From contig NC_063170.1 in assembly GCF_023159225.1 (NCBI RefSeq), positions 26,872,301 to 26,936,300 of the forward strand: DNA of 64,000 nt, read 5' to 3'. The position numbers and the translations under genes are program-made. Of this stretch, positions 45,184 to 56,724 are shown one piece after another. Numbering within the stretch: the stretch's first letter is position 1; each line of letters starts with the position of its first letter. This DNA is from Perognathus longimembris pacificus (lineage: Eukaryota; Chordata; Mammalia; Rodentia; Heteromyidae). The notes below the pieces were generated by a model. That model was not told where the DNA came from. It searched no databases and saw only the letters and a program-made list of their open reading frames with translations.

Positions 45184-46353
45184 ATGCTCAAATCACAAAG
45201 AAACAAAACTCCGTTCATCAAAGGACAAGCCAACTCGCCAGCTCCAAAAAGCAGCACGACTGAAGAGGAGATGGAGACTAAAAAAGCAAATGAGGCCATG
45301 TTAACAGGAATGATCGAAAGCGTCAGAAATGAAATCAGTAAACAATTCCAGGAGTTTAGAGCGGAAATCTGGAAGGACACCCAGGAAGCCAAGAAAGAAA
45401 TGGAAGCAAAAATGGATACAATGCAAGCCTCGTTTAAAGAAATGGAAGCAAAAATGGATACAATGCAAGCCGCCTTTAAAGAAAATCTCCACATCCTGAA
45501 AATTGAAATGCATGAAAAAATAGATTTAAAATACAACTCTTTAAAGGAAGAAATTTCCATGATCAGAGCTGATATGACAACCATGAATAGCTCTCTGACA
45601 TCCATAAACTCCGCAATTGAAACCATAACACAAAGAGTGGACCATATGGAATCCAGAATCTCTCACCTGGACGATGAAGCAGCTGACAACAACCAGAAAA
45701 TGACCACACTCCAAGAAAAGGTGAAGCTTCAGGGAAGATTAATCCAGGAACTAATGGACAAAGACAAGAGATATAATCTGCGCATAATTGGAATAGAAGA
45801 AGGAGCCGAATATCAGAGCAGAGGGCTTAATCATGTTCTCAATAAAGTTATTGCAGAAAACTTCCCCAATCTCACAGGGGACCCCATCCAGGTAACCGAA
45901 GCCTATAGGACACCTGGCAGGCCAGACCCCAGGAAAACCACCCCAAGGCACATAATATTCAATACTACAGACCTCAAGATTAAAGAGCAAATTCTGAATT
46001 CAGCCAAAGCGAAGAAGGAAACTTTTTTCAATTGGAAGAGGATTCGAATAACATCCGACTTATCCACACAAACTTACCAAGCTCGAAGTGCGTGGAAGAA
46101 CACCATCCAAGTACTTCAGAATAACAATTTACAACCTCAGATCAAATATCCAGCGAAATTGGAGTTCACATTCGAAGGGAGAACCAGATCTTTCCACACC
46201 AAAGAGGAGCTAAAGGAGTATGTGAATAAAAAACCAGCCCTACAGCGAATATTAAGAGGGGAACCCCACCCAACAGAGATCGTAAAAGACACACAGACAG
46301 AATCAGAAAGAAACTTCAATAACCAAAGTCCAGCAGAAAGACCAGCTCACTAA
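45184..46353 (+). CDS. ORF1: L1 ORF1 protein (RNA-binding nucleic-acid chaperone), intact
   Basis: 389 residues from the first in-frame ATG (MLKSQRNK) to TAA. A longer frame reaches back to a GTG at 45103, but that is not a plausible start for this protein. Layout: a charged N-terminus, a long coiled coil rich in EMEAKMDTM-type heptads (about residues 60-190), an RRM-like domain beginning near residue 195 (RYNLRIIGIEEG), the YRTPGRPDPRKTTPRHIIF segment, then the C-terminal domain to about residue 352 and a polar tail. ORF1p trimerises through the coiled coil, coats L1 RNA and forms the cytoplasmic RNP with ORF2p. It is longer than the mouse or human proteins partly because of a 14-residue duplication in the coiled coil. 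No frameshift or stop is seen, so this half of the element could still encode protein. Confidence 0.95.
   Translation: MLKSQRNKTPFIKGQANSPAPKSSTTEEEMETKKANEAMLTGMIESVRNEISKQFQEFRAEIWKDTQEAKKEMEAKMDTMQASFKEMEAKMDTMQAAFKENLHILKIEMHEKIDLKYNSLKEEISMIRADMTTMNSSLTSINSAIETITQRVDHMESRISHLDDEAADNNQKMTTLQEKVKLQGRLIQELMDKDKRYNLRIIGIEEGAEYQSRGLNHVLNKVIAENFPNLTGDPIQVTEAYRTPGRPDPRKTTPRHIIFNTTDLKIKEQILNSAKAKKETFFNWKRIRITSDLSTQTYQARSAWKNTIQVLQNNNLQPQIKYPAKLEFTFEGRTRSFHTKEELKEYVNKKPALQRILRGEPHPTEIVKDTQTESERNFNNQSPAERPAH
45397..45480 (+). repeat. 42-bp tandem duplication inside the ORF1 coiled coil
   Basis: Two adjacent 42-bp copies (45397-45438 and 45439-45480) differ by only three bases and each encode EMEAKMDTMQA-type heptads. 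42 bp is exactly two heptads, so the coiled-coil register is kept. Confidence 0.93.
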
Positions 46354-46399
46354 AGACAAGAAGAAAAAAAAAAACAGGAAAAAATAGCCCAACAAGAAA

Positions 46400-49300
46400 A
46401 TGGAAGGAGAAAAAACACCCTTATCCTTGATCTCTTTAAATATAAATGGCTTAAACTCCCCGATTAAGAGGAGCAGACTGGCAGAATGGATCCGCAAACA
46501 AAAAGTGGACATCTGCTGTCTACAAGAGACCCACCTTACAGCAAGGGACAAAAACAGGCTTCGAATGAAAGGATGGAGCAAGATCTACCAAGCAAATGCA
46601 CCCACCAAAATGGCAGGTGTAGCCATTCTGATCTCAGACAAGCTGGACTTCTCTTTAAAGTCCACTGAAAAAGACAAAGAAGGACACTACATATTAATAC
46701 AAGGAAAAATCCAGAATCTAGACATCACGGTGATAAATGTATACTCACCAAACAAAAGAGGCCCGACATATGTCAAGCAAATTCTCACACAATTACAGAG
46801 CAAGATAGACGCAAACACAATCATAGTGGGTGACTTTAATACTCCTCTCTCTCCAAGAGACAGATCCAACACCCAGAGGATTAGTAAGGGAGCTGAGGAC
46901 CTAAATAACACCATTTCCCAAATGGATCTAACAGACCTATATAGAACCTTTCACCCTAAAGAGACCCAATACACCTTCTTTTCAGCAGCCCATGGATCAT
47001 ATTCCAAAATAGACCACGTCATAGCCCACACAAAGAACCTCAGCAAATACAAAAGTATTGACGTCATCCCATGTATTATATCTGATCACAGTGGATTAAA
47101 GGTAACCCTCAACAACAAAGGATACCACAGAGCCTATACACACTCTTGGAGGCTAAACCCCACGCTGCTATCCAACACTTGGGCCACAGATCAAATTAAA
47201 GATGAAATCAACGAATTCATAAGCCACAATGACAAAGAAAACACATCACAAAGAAACCTATGGGACACAGCTAAGGCAGTACTGAGGGGCAAGATCATTG
47301 CACTCAGCACCCACATTAAAAGAATGGAAGCAGAGCAGGTGAATACCCTCACGATGAAACTAAAACAACTGGAGAAACAAGAAATGACAGAATCTAAAAC
47401 GACTAGGAGGGGAGAGATCACAAAGATTAAAGAAGAGATAAATCTGATTGAAAATAGACCATTCAACAAATAAATAAGACTAAAAGCTGGTTCTTTGAGA
47501 AAATAAACAAAATTGACAGACCCCTTGCAAGACTCACAAAAAAAAGAAGAGAAGAGACTCATATTCGTAAAATCAGGTACTCCACAGGAAAAATTACAAC
47601 AAGTACACACAATATTCAAACAATCATAAGGAGCTATTTCCAAAACCTCTACTCAGCAAAAAACAATAATTTTACAGAAATGGATCAATTCTTAGAGAAG
47701 TACAAACTGCCCAAACTGAACCAAGAAGAAATAAATCAACTAAATAAACCAATAACTTACGGTGAGATACAGGAGGTAATCAACAACCTCCCTACTAAGA
47801 AAAGCCCAGGACCAGATGGATTCACCAACGAATTCTACAAAACCTTTAGTGAGGAGCTAATTCCAATACTCCTCAAACTCTTCCTCGAAATAGCAACGGA
47901 GGGAGAAATCCCAAACTCATTCTACGAAGCTAATATCATACTCATTCCCAAACCAGGCAAAGATCCAACAAAAAAAGAGAACTACAGACCAATATCACTA
48001 ATGAACACAGATGCAAAGCTCCTCAATAAAATATTAGCTAACAGGATCCAGAAACTGATCAAGAATATCATACATCATGTCCAAGTAGGCTTCATCCCTC
48101 AGTCACAAGGATGGTTCAACATCCGTAAATCAATCAACGTAATTCACCACATAAACAGAACTAAAATCAAGAATCACATTGTTATCTCAGTCGATGCCCA
48201 AAAAGCCTTTGACAAAATACAACATCCATACCTATTAAAAGCTTTGGAGAGAACAGGAATAGATGGAACATTCCTCAAAACAATAAAAGCCATATACAAC
48301 AGACCAACTGCTAATATCATATTAAGTGGAGAGAAACTTAAATCATTCCCCCTAAACTCAGGAACAAGACAAGGATGCCCACTCTCCCCACTTCTGTTCA
48401 ACATAGTGCTGGAATCCCTAGCCATAGCAATAAGGCAAGAGGAGGACATCAAAGGGATCCACGTTGGCAAGGAAGAAATCAAGTTATCCCTATTCGCAGA
48501 AGACATGATCTTATATCTGAAGGACCCAAAAAACTCAGTACCCAAACTCCTACACCTAATAAACCAATTTGGCAAAGTAGCAGGATACAAAATCAATCCA
48601 CAAAAGTCAGCAGCTTTTCTGTACACCAGCAATAGACAAACAGAAAAGGAAATTATGGAAACAATTCCATTTACAGTAGCCAAAAAAAGAATAAAGTACC
48701 TAGGGATCAACTTAACCAAGGACGTGAGGGACCTAGTCAATGAAAACTACAAAAATCTAATAAGGGAAATCAAAGAAGACACAAGGAGATGGAAAGACCT
48801 CCCATGCTCATGGGTAGGCAGAATCAATATAGTGAAAATGGCCATATTGCCCAAATTGTTATACAAATTCAATGCAATACCTATCAAAATCCCAGCCACA
48901 TTCTTCACTGAAATAGAGAAACCAATCCATAAATTGATATGGAACAGCCTAGAAAAACCTAGGAATAGCCAAAGCAATTCTAGGCAAAAAAAATAGTGCA
49001 GGAGGTATCACAATGCCAGACTTCAAGCTCTACTACAAGGCCATCATAACAAAAACAGCATGGTATTGGTATAAAAACAGATCGGAAGACCAGTGGATTA
49101 GAATTGAAGACCCAGAAATAAAACCGCACTCTTACAGCCAACTGATATTCGACAAAGGAGCTAAAGACATACAATGGAATAAACATAGCCTCTTCAACTA
49201 CTGGTGCTGGGAGAACTGGGCAGCCATATGCAGAAAACTCAAAGTAGACCCAAGCCTATCACCATGCACCAAGATCAACTCAAAATGGATCAAGGACCTC

Positions 49301-50140
49301 AATATCAGACCTGAATCCTTGAATCTACTGAAGGACAGAGTAGGAAAGACACTAGAACTTATTGGCACAGGAAGGAACTTCCTGAATAGAGTCCCAGGGG
49401 CACAACGAATAGGGGAAAGACTCAACAAATGGGACTACTACAAATTAAAAAGTTTCTGCACATCTAAGGTCATAGCCACCAAAATAGAAAGACAGCCAAC
49501 GATATGGGAAAGGATATTTACCAGCACAGCAACAGACAAAGGCCTGATATCTGTCATCTACAGAGAACTCAAAAAACTAAGCCCCTCCAAGCCCAATAAA
49601 CCTATTAGGAAATGGGCAAAAGAGCTAAAGAGAGACTTCACAAGAGAAGATATAAAAATGGCAAAGAAACACATGAGGAAATGCTCAACATCCCTGCTAG
49701 TAAAGGAAATGCAAATAAAAACAACCCTGAGATACCACCTCACCCCAGTTAGAATGGCCTATACTCTGAACTCAGGAAACAACAAATGCTGGAGGGGCTG
49801 TGGGGAAAGAGGAACCCTTCTCCATTGTTGGTGGGAGTGCAAATTAGTACAACCACTTTGGAGAACAGTATGGAGGTTTCTCAAAAAGCTCAATATAGAC
49901 CTACCCTATGACCCAGCCATACCACTCCTAGGCATCTATCCTAAACAGCAAACCCCAAGATATCAAAAGGACATTTGTACTTCCATGTTTATCGCGGCAC
50001 AATTCACAATAGCCAAAATTTGGAAACAACCCAGATGCCCCTCCACAGATGAATGGATCCAAAAAATATGGTACTTATACACAATGGAATACTACATAGC
50101 GATTAGGAATGGTGAAATATTGTTATTCGCAGGGAAATGA
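46400..50140 (+). pseudogene. ORF2: L1 ORF2 protein (endonuclease-reverse transcriptase), two frameshifts
   Basis: Expected product about 1,246 residues; it nicks target DNA and reverse-transcribes L1 RNA there. Segment 1 (46400-47473, ATG start) holds the complete APE-like endonuclease with E43, D145, N147, D205, D229 and H230. A missing base in the A-rich run at about 47465-47471 gives a stop. Segment 2 (47470-48996) holds the RT domain: [55 protein letters not shown], and the active site at 48493-48504 reading F-A-E-D. An extra A near 48964 shifts back. Segment 3 (48965-50140) holds the C-terminal region with a CWRGCG...LLHCWWEC Cys/His motif and ends at TGA. The shifts compensate, so downstream sequence is in the original frame. 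They could also be assembly errors in A-rich runs. Confidence 0.93.
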
Positions 50141-50464
50141 TCAGAACTCAAACAAATAATGTTGAGTGAGACAAGCCTAGAACACAGAAAACAAAGGGGC
50201 ATGATCTCCCTGATATATGACTGTTAACAAAGGGAGACGGAGAGACAGTAGAGACCAAGTCTGTGAACACTGTATATGTGCTTGATACATTGTATATTGC
50301 ATATGGGTCTACCTGACCTAGACAAGGGATGGAAAAACAGGTTGTAAGATATCACAAGAAATGTACACACTGCCCTACTATGTAACTGCACCCTCTTTGC
50401 ACAACACCTTGTAAAAAAAATTTATGTTCAATTAATAATAAAAAAAAGATATTGATAAAAAAAA
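50141..50464 (+). other. L1 3' UTR and A-rich tail
   Basis: About 320 bp lacking the G-rich tract of the other L1 lineage in this window. It ends aattaataataaaaaaaag...gataaaaaaaa; AATAAA occurs within this tail and can serve as the polyadenylation signal. Confidence 0.85.
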
Positions 50465-50475
50465 ATAGGCATGAG
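50465..50475. repeat. Right target-site duplication of the full-length L1
   Basis: ataggcatgag, identical to 43998-44008. Confidence 0.92.
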
Positions 50476-51164
50476 CCCACATACCAGCCTACACTGGATA
50501 ATTACAAAGCAAATGATGGTAGCAACAAAACCATGGCAGGCAACTCATTTGATTTAGGCCACAACCAACACTGAATGAGCAGTGGTTTCCTTGTCAGATC
50601 AGTTTCAACGTTTTTGAAATGTCATCCAGATGTGTCTTCCTTGTGCAGTCTGGTCAATTGATGATCAGTCATTTGCATCTGTTCTGAAAGCCTCAGGTGT
50701 GTAGTTCCCAATGAGATTATGCATGTGCGGCTGTGGGCCTGTCCCAAGCCCTTTCATCACTATATGCGACCTCTTTCTCTAGATGCTTTCTCTCTTCAAC
50801 CTTTCTGCAATGGATGTTCCAAATTTGAGTTTCATTTCTTTGGAGTCAACCCTAGACGATCAGTGCAAAAGTTAGGAAGAAAAAATTCACCAAATCAACA
50901 ACCCTTTGACATCTTTCCATCTGTTGGTTCTCAAATTCTTTTGCAAGCATTCCTCCCTTTTCCAGTACACCTGTTCCTGTTTACTTTCCCAAGTCCTCAG
51001 CTGACTGCTCCGTGTAGTGCTTCCAGGCTCACAATGTGTTTGGTGGACCGTACTGTTTATGCCTCTTACCTAAGTTTTGTCTAGTCTTATTAAACAGTAG
51101 AATCTGGACCTAAGTGGGTTGATATCTCCTTTCCTGTAATGTCTCCCTTCCTAAACGAATGTGA
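50476..51164. other. Unique intergenic sequence
   Basis: The first 15 bp are the end of the SINE split by the L1. A 121-codon open frame at 50719-51084 shows no known domain. Confidence 0.45.
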
Positions 51165-51365
51165 GCTTTACATGCATTGTATAATTTCATCTCCATAGCA
51201 AGTTTTAGAGGTAAGAATAATTACTTCCATTCTAGAGACCCAGAACTAAGCTTCAAAGAAGTTACATAATTCACTCCAGGACAAACTATGACCAAATGAG
51301 TAAGAATTCAAACTCGGTCATTCTTACCATGATGTCCAACTTCAGCACTTATTATCCGTACCTAA
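51165..51365 (-). repeat. MIR fragment, antisense
   Basis: 'catgcattgtataatttcatctcc...gaagttacataattcactccaggacaaa...taagaattcaaactcggtc' follows the antisense MIR order. Confidence 0.65.
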
Positions 51366-52434
51366 TTATAAAGAAAAAAAAAGAACTCACAGAGGCAATG
51401 TGACAAGCTTGGATTCAAACCACAGAATGAAAAAGTCAGCTCTACAGAACTATGGAATGTATACATTTATATCTAGATATGTAAGAAGGGCTCGATAAAT
51501 TAAGTTCTGAATAAAGTAAGACATTGAAAAAACCCAAAGGAATTATTTTTCATTGGTAACTCTGTTAATGTTTTAGATCTCCATGGTACTGAATAGTAAC
51601 TCTCACAGTGTGTTTTCTCATCTCTTTATAAACAAATATATTTCTTTGTCTCTTTATTTCATTGATTACAGCACTTGGCAGTTTTGTTTTCCTAAGTGCT
51701 TGCTACTCGCTGGGGCAGCCAAATTATGATCTGTTTATTGTCTTGGATACTCCTATTTTGCATGTAAAAGCAAACTAGAATTTCTCCTCCATCTTGTTGC
51801 CACAGCACAGAAAGCACTGCTGTAACCAGAGCCATCAAAATAGGGGAGAATCATGTCTAGAATTTACACAGCCTCCATTTCAAGAAAGCTTCCCCTCCCC
51901 CTCGATGAGATCCCATTCACCATGGCCTCTGAGTCCTTCAGGTAGATGAAGATGCTACTATAATGACAGTTTATGAAATGAGAGTAAATATAGTGGCCTT
52001 GCATCAGAGAGCTTTCTATAGCAGAGAAGATTATAATAAAGACAGAGAGTGCATTGTGACCCCCTCTTGCTGCATTTCCATAACAACGCAGCTTTGTGGC
52101 TCCAGTGGGGCAAGAAATCAGGCAAGAGAGGTGCAGATGTTTTATTTCTGTGTGGAATTTTCAGTCAAGGAAAGGGAGGGGCTTCTCTCATATATATTCT
52201 CCTAGGCCACTGATGAAAGATAAATGCTTCAAATGATCAGCCATTGGAAATATATTACTAGTCAATTCTCAAATTCTTTGCAATGATTTAAGAAATACAG
52301 AGAGACACCAAAATAGAACATATAACATTGAAGTTGGCCTCTTTGGAAGGCCTTCTTAGCATCCTGGGAATGTCTTGCCCTATCCTTCAAGCTTTCTTTT
52401 ATCTCTTTCCTTTGGGGATTTTATTTTGTTATTT
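51366..52434. other. Unique intergenic sequence, partly CNE-like
   Basis: No repeat family or gene. 51650-52170 is repeat-free with balanced composition and could include regulatory sequence, which I cannot demonstrate. Confidence 0.4.
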
Positions 52435-52660
52435 ATATATTTTTTTATTTTCTTTAGGCAGTTATACAAGAATTTCAATTCAACATGTTAGTACATAAGT
52501 ACAATGCATCGTGATCAATATTTCCCCCTCCATTGTTCTCCCCCATCTCTCCCAACCTCAGTATCCCCTCAAGTTACCTAGTTCTGTTTTCACATATGTA
52601 CATTGGATATTATAACTATATTCACCCACTCTTGGAGATTTTAACCTTGTGAACATGGAG
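52435..52660 (-). repeat. Old L1 3'-end fragment, antisense
   Basis: 'aggcagttatacaagaatttcaattcaacatgttagtacataag' followed by 'cccctccattgttctcccccatctctccc' is the rodent L1 3' end read backwards. Confidence 0.6.
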
Positions 52661-53370
52661 GACAATCAGGTGTGAACAGCCAATTTAGTATCTGTCCCAC
52701 AGTTGCAGTCTATTGTACAGAATTTTATAAAGCAGGCACAGAACTAATCAGCTCAAAGGCTGGAGTGAGCTGGAGTTTCATCCTGCACACAGCTGAACTG
52801 CCCAGGAAGACTTTTCCTTAATAGTTTAGGGTTGTAGATGCATAGAATAGAAAATGGTATCTAGATCCAATGTCCATCTCGGGTCAAGTTCGCTCTCCCC
52901 TAAAGTGTATGACCACCTAGAGCCCTCTGTCTTATTTTCTTTCAGGCTGTTTACCTTACATGTAGCTAAAGAATCTGTAGAAAGGATTTTTTTAAGAGGG
53001 AAAAATGTTCCAGCAACAATTATAGAAACCAAAATGTCCATCACCCACTGAGTTTTATGGGTTCTAGTTGCAGGCAGCAAGCTCAGCTATGCAGACAGTG
53101 AAGTCACCAGCTGAGGAGGAGAAACTGCCTGGGATTGGAGAACACGGTCATAATAAAGAAAAATGCAAATAAGGAAAGAAAAAGCCCAATAAGCCAGGTG
53201 TCCCAGGTGCTGGACTTCTATGCAGGTTAAGTCCCAGAGAAGGAGGAGAATTTCAGAGGCCCTAACAATGAGGTTATCTCAAATGTTCAGAGCATTCCTT
53301 TCTGCTTTCTAAGTTAATTTTGGTAAATGTATTTCCTTTAGAGACTTAACAGATCATGTAGATAAATACA
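52661..53370. other. Unique intergenic sequence
   Basis: Nothing recognised. Confidence 0.4.
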
Positions 53371-53603
53371 AAACTGGTCCTGGGGTTTGAACTCAAGACC
53401 AAAGTGTTCTCCTTTAGTTCTTTTGGTCAAGGCTAGTGCTCTACCACTATAGCCACATCCTCAGTTCTGGCTTTTTGGTGATTAATTGGAGATAAGGGTC
53501 TCTCAGATTTACTTTGTCCAGGCTGGTTTTGAACTGTGATCCTCAGATCTCAGCCTCCTGAATAGTTAGGATTACAGAGGCAAACTATTGGTACTCAGCT
53601 TAA
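53371..53603 (-). repeat. B1-ID composite SINE, antisense
   Basis: 'ctggtcctggggtttgaactc', 'gctctaccactatagccac', 'gtgattaattggagataagg', 'cagcctcctgaatagttagg'. Confidence 0.88.
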
Positions 53604-54529
53604 CAAAACATTTTTGAGAGAAGAAACCCCAAAGAAAATGAAGAGCAGAATAGAGTATTTCTTCCCCTTCATTTACAATTCTTCCCTTGCCCCCAATTAT
53701 ATCTTTACTGGGGTACTTTGTATACTATTTGACTAATTGCTGTTAACAATAATAGGTTGGTAATTTATATAAGCTGAAAAAGCAACCAAGATTCTCATTT
53801 TTTTCAATACTGATATTTATTTCTTGAACAATAATTTAGTGTTTACTGCCCTGGGTCCTAATATGAGGATGAGTGAAGTATTTTTTTTTCAGAGTTTAGC
53901 CCCCAGTAGGATGAAAGCAAAATAAAAATGAATAAGCAGGACAAAAAAAACAAATATAATAAATGCTGTTAACTGTTTTGATAAATCACATGTTTGTTCA
54001 GCCAACTTAACTTTTAAGTACTTTTAAGTAAGTAGATTGTTTCTAGTTCAATGAATGAATTAATAAATGAAGAAAATCATAAGACATTTAGATGGTAGTC
54101 TGTGGGTACTGTGAGGAAATAGAGATTATTTTCCTGGACAGAAGTCAGAAGAATGTCATGAAAGACTTCCCAATTGTGCCTTGATTGTTAAGAATTGTTA
54201 AGAATTGAGGATCTGGAAATGTAAGGAAGGGCTTCTCAGGACAAGGGATCAGCGTGCACACACGCATCAGAGGGACCACAAGAGGTAAGCTTGGCTGTGA
54301 GGACGCCATCCAGGTCTGCTGAGTGACTATAACCATATACAACCAGAATATATTGGAACCAAAATAAAACTAAATAAGCCAGGTAATTGCTGCACTGGCA
54401 GGGTTGGCAAACTGAGGGATGCAGCCCAACTGGGAAGTGGCTCATTGTGTAAAGTTAGCCAAATCCTGGTCCTGGAAACATTGTAGTCACCCAGAATTAT
54501 GTTAAAAAATGGACATTTATTCTAAATTT
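53604..54529. other. Unique intergenic sequence
   Basis: AT-rich. A possible L2/MIR remnant lies near 53820-53880. No gene recognised. Confidence 0.4.
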
Positions 54530-54690
54530 GGGGACCTCAGTTTCTCCATCTCTAAGACAACATTAGTTGTACTTACTTGTCTGGTGGCTATATGGGGATG
54601 ATGTGGAATCTGCTGTATAAATTAACTGGCATACAATAAACACTAGATGTATAGTTATTGCTCTGGATAATAATAATAATTATTATTATA
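54530..54690 (+). repeat. MIR fragment
   Basis: 'ggggacctcagtttctccatctctaagac...gtacttacttgtctggtggctatatgggg...ggcatacaataaacac' follows the MIR order. Confidence 0.7.
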
Positions 54691-55036
54691 GTAGAAATTA
54701 TTTATCCAGGTGTGGCCAAACATCACAATGTGAGTACTTCTCATTTGGATTCTACTGAGCTGCTGTAATTATAGATAATAAGACAACTAAATAACTCACT
54801 CATTAAGTTCAACCACTATTTGTGATTTACCTCATGCATCGATCTCTTAGCTGCATCTGGCTAGAAATGTGAAACACTGTCATCACCAGAGATTTAGTAT
54901 ATGTAGATGAGCATAATGCCACATATTCTCAAAGGAAGCAAGCTAAATAAGAAAATGAGAAGGCAAAATAAAGTGTTAGTGAGGGGCACACATTTTGAAA
55001 TTGAATCTAAATCCACGTTCTTTCTATTTTACTTTT
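54691..55036. other. Unique intergenic sequence
   Basis: Nothing recognised. Confidence 0.4.
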
Positions 55037-55243
55037 TCTGTGCCTGCAATGAGGCTTGAACTCAGGGCCTCATACTTTTGCTTCACTTTTTTATTTAATG
55101 CTGATGCTCTACCCCTGAGCCACACCGCTACTTCCAGCTTTTTGCTGGTTAGTTGGGAGATAAGAGCTTTGCATACTTTTCTGCCTAGGATGAGTTTGAA
55201 CCTTGAGCCTTGTGAGTAGCTAGGATTACAGGCTGAGGAATGC
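55037..55243 (-). repeat. B1-ID composite SINE, antisense
   Basis: 'gcaatgaggcttgaactcaggg', 'gctctacccctgagccacacc', 'gctggttagttgggagataag', 'gtgagtagctaggattacaggc'. Confidence 0.86.
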
Positions 55244-55254
55244 GAGTTTTTATT

Positions 55255-55350
55255 TAACTACTTACTATCTCTGTGGATTTGGGTAAGTTCCCCAGCCTAA
55301 GCCTTAGTTTCCTTGTTGCAGAAGAAGAGGAATAATGATGGCAACACCAA
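55255..55350 (+). repeat. MIR fragment
   Basis: 'tctctgtggatttgggtaagttccccagcctaagccttagtttccttg' matches the MIR core. Confidence 0.65.
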
Positions 55351-55589
55351 CATGGCAACAAGAAATAACATCAGGGATCAGCAGTGATAATAATGCCCAC
55401 TTTACAGAATCATTGCTCAAAGCACAGACTGGGTGCATCACAAGTGTGGTTATTATTTTACTGTTATTTGGTTCCACTTTATGTATTGTCCTTTATAGTC
55501 TCAGGACCAGGTAACCAGCCCTTGTGGAAAGGATGGATTTCTGGGGTGGGGAGGGGGTTGGAGAGAATGTTTGCTTACTTTGTGGTTGA

Positions 55590-55720
55590 GGGCTTGAACC
55601 CTAATTCTAGCTTTGCCACCAGCTCATTGTATGACCTTGACCAAGAAATTCCCTCATGTTTAACCTCACTTTCTACTTTTATTAAATTAAGAAATGAGAT
55701 TGAGTAGATTGTATCCTCAA
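55590..55720 (+). repeat. MIR fragment
   Basis: 'ccctaattctagctttgccaccagctcattgtatgaccttgaccaag' is the MIR 5' core. Confidence 0.7.
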
Positions 55721-55955
55721 GGTCTGTCATTTTAGAATTTTATATTCCTACTATGAAAAATTTACAATTAAACTAGCTGCATATAAATTACAGGAAACAA
55801 TTTAAAGTATCAACAGAAGCCAATCATCTTTTAGTATATCTTTGTTATTTAAAGAATGAAAAAACCGTACAAATGGAAAGAAGGCAACATGTACTGTACT
55901 CATAAAAAATGTTGATTTGAAGCCTCTTTGTACGGCTACTTTAAATAAATAAAAA

Positions 55956-56158
55956 GGCTGGGTGCTGATTGCTCGTGCCTGTAGATACTCAGGAGGTGAA
56001 GATCTAGGATTGTGGTTCAAAGCCAGACTGGGAAGGAAAGCCCTTGGGACTCTTATATCCAGTTAACCACCAAAAAGCCAGAAATGGAGCTGTGGCTCAA
56101 GTAGTAGAGTGTTAACCTTGAACAAAAAGGCTTGGCTTGTGAATTTAAACCCTAGTTC

Positions 56159-56162
<4 letters not shown>
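55956..56162 (+). repeat. B1-ID composite SINE
   Basis: 'ggctgggtgctgattgctcgtgcctgtag', 'actcaggaggtgaagatctagg', 'ggctcaagtagtagagtg', ending in a CA microsatellite. Confidence 0.87.
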
Positions 56163-56195
<33 letters not shown>

Positions 56196-56211
56196 TGCAC
56201 GCATGCACGCA
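56163..56211. repeat. (CA)n microsatellite with ATGC tail
   Basis: CA units to 56191, then alternating gcatgcacgcatgcacgc, at the SINE 3' end. Confidence 0.94.
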
Positions 56212-56724
56212 CCCCAAACAACCAGTCAACTTAAGGCAGGCTGGCATAGATGGACCTATACTTTTTAATTTAATTTATGTCTTCATTCTTGTTCTGGGTT
56301 GTGTTGTTTACAGTGAAATTCAGAGGGAACATTTTAACCTCTACAGATTTTTGACAACATGAGTTGATATCATTCAGATCTTGCTCTGTTAATGAGGCTA
56401 AGTAATTTTGGGTAGACCCAGAATCACACAAGAACTGCTAGCTTTAAGGATCAAAAGATATCCAGAGAGATTTGAAAATCCCAGCATATCATTTCATACA
56501 GAACCTCTTATATAATGGCCCCACAGAGTTGGAGGTGGGTATTTTTAGGCTTCCCTGGGCACCAGAGAATGCACAGCACCTGCTTTTCAGAAAATAAGTG
56601 GCAGGGACACAGTGTGTCTGGCCTTCTTGGCACATTTTGGAGCCCAGCCTGGACCCTGTGGTATGTTTTGATCCTTAAACAGAGATTATGGAAAAGCACA
56701 CATGTAAAGGATCCAGAGACTGTC
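56212..56724. other. Unique intergenic sequence
   Basis: Nothing recognised. Confidence 0.4.

Larger units (their letters stand above)
44009..50464 (+). mobile_element. L1: Full-length LINE-1 retrotransposon (6.46 kb), nearly intact
   Basis: Complete L1: GC-rich 5' UTR (44009-45183), ORF1 (45184-46353), 46-nt intergenic A-rich spacer, ORF2 (46400-50140, with two frameshifts), 3' UTR with short A-rich tail, and an exact 11-bp target duplication. ORF1 is open. ORF2 endonuclease residues are all present, but a one-base loss near 47468 and a one-base gain near 48964 break the frame, and the RT active site reads FAED instead of FADD. Apart from these lesions it looks recent. It is a different lineage from the truncated copies at 15-18 and 41.6-43.9 kb: ORF2 C-termini and 3' UTRs differ clearly. 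Confidence 0.96.

Noticed and set aside
50719..51084. 121-codon frame downstream of the L1
   Set aside because: No domain, no homologous feel, and no regulatory context.
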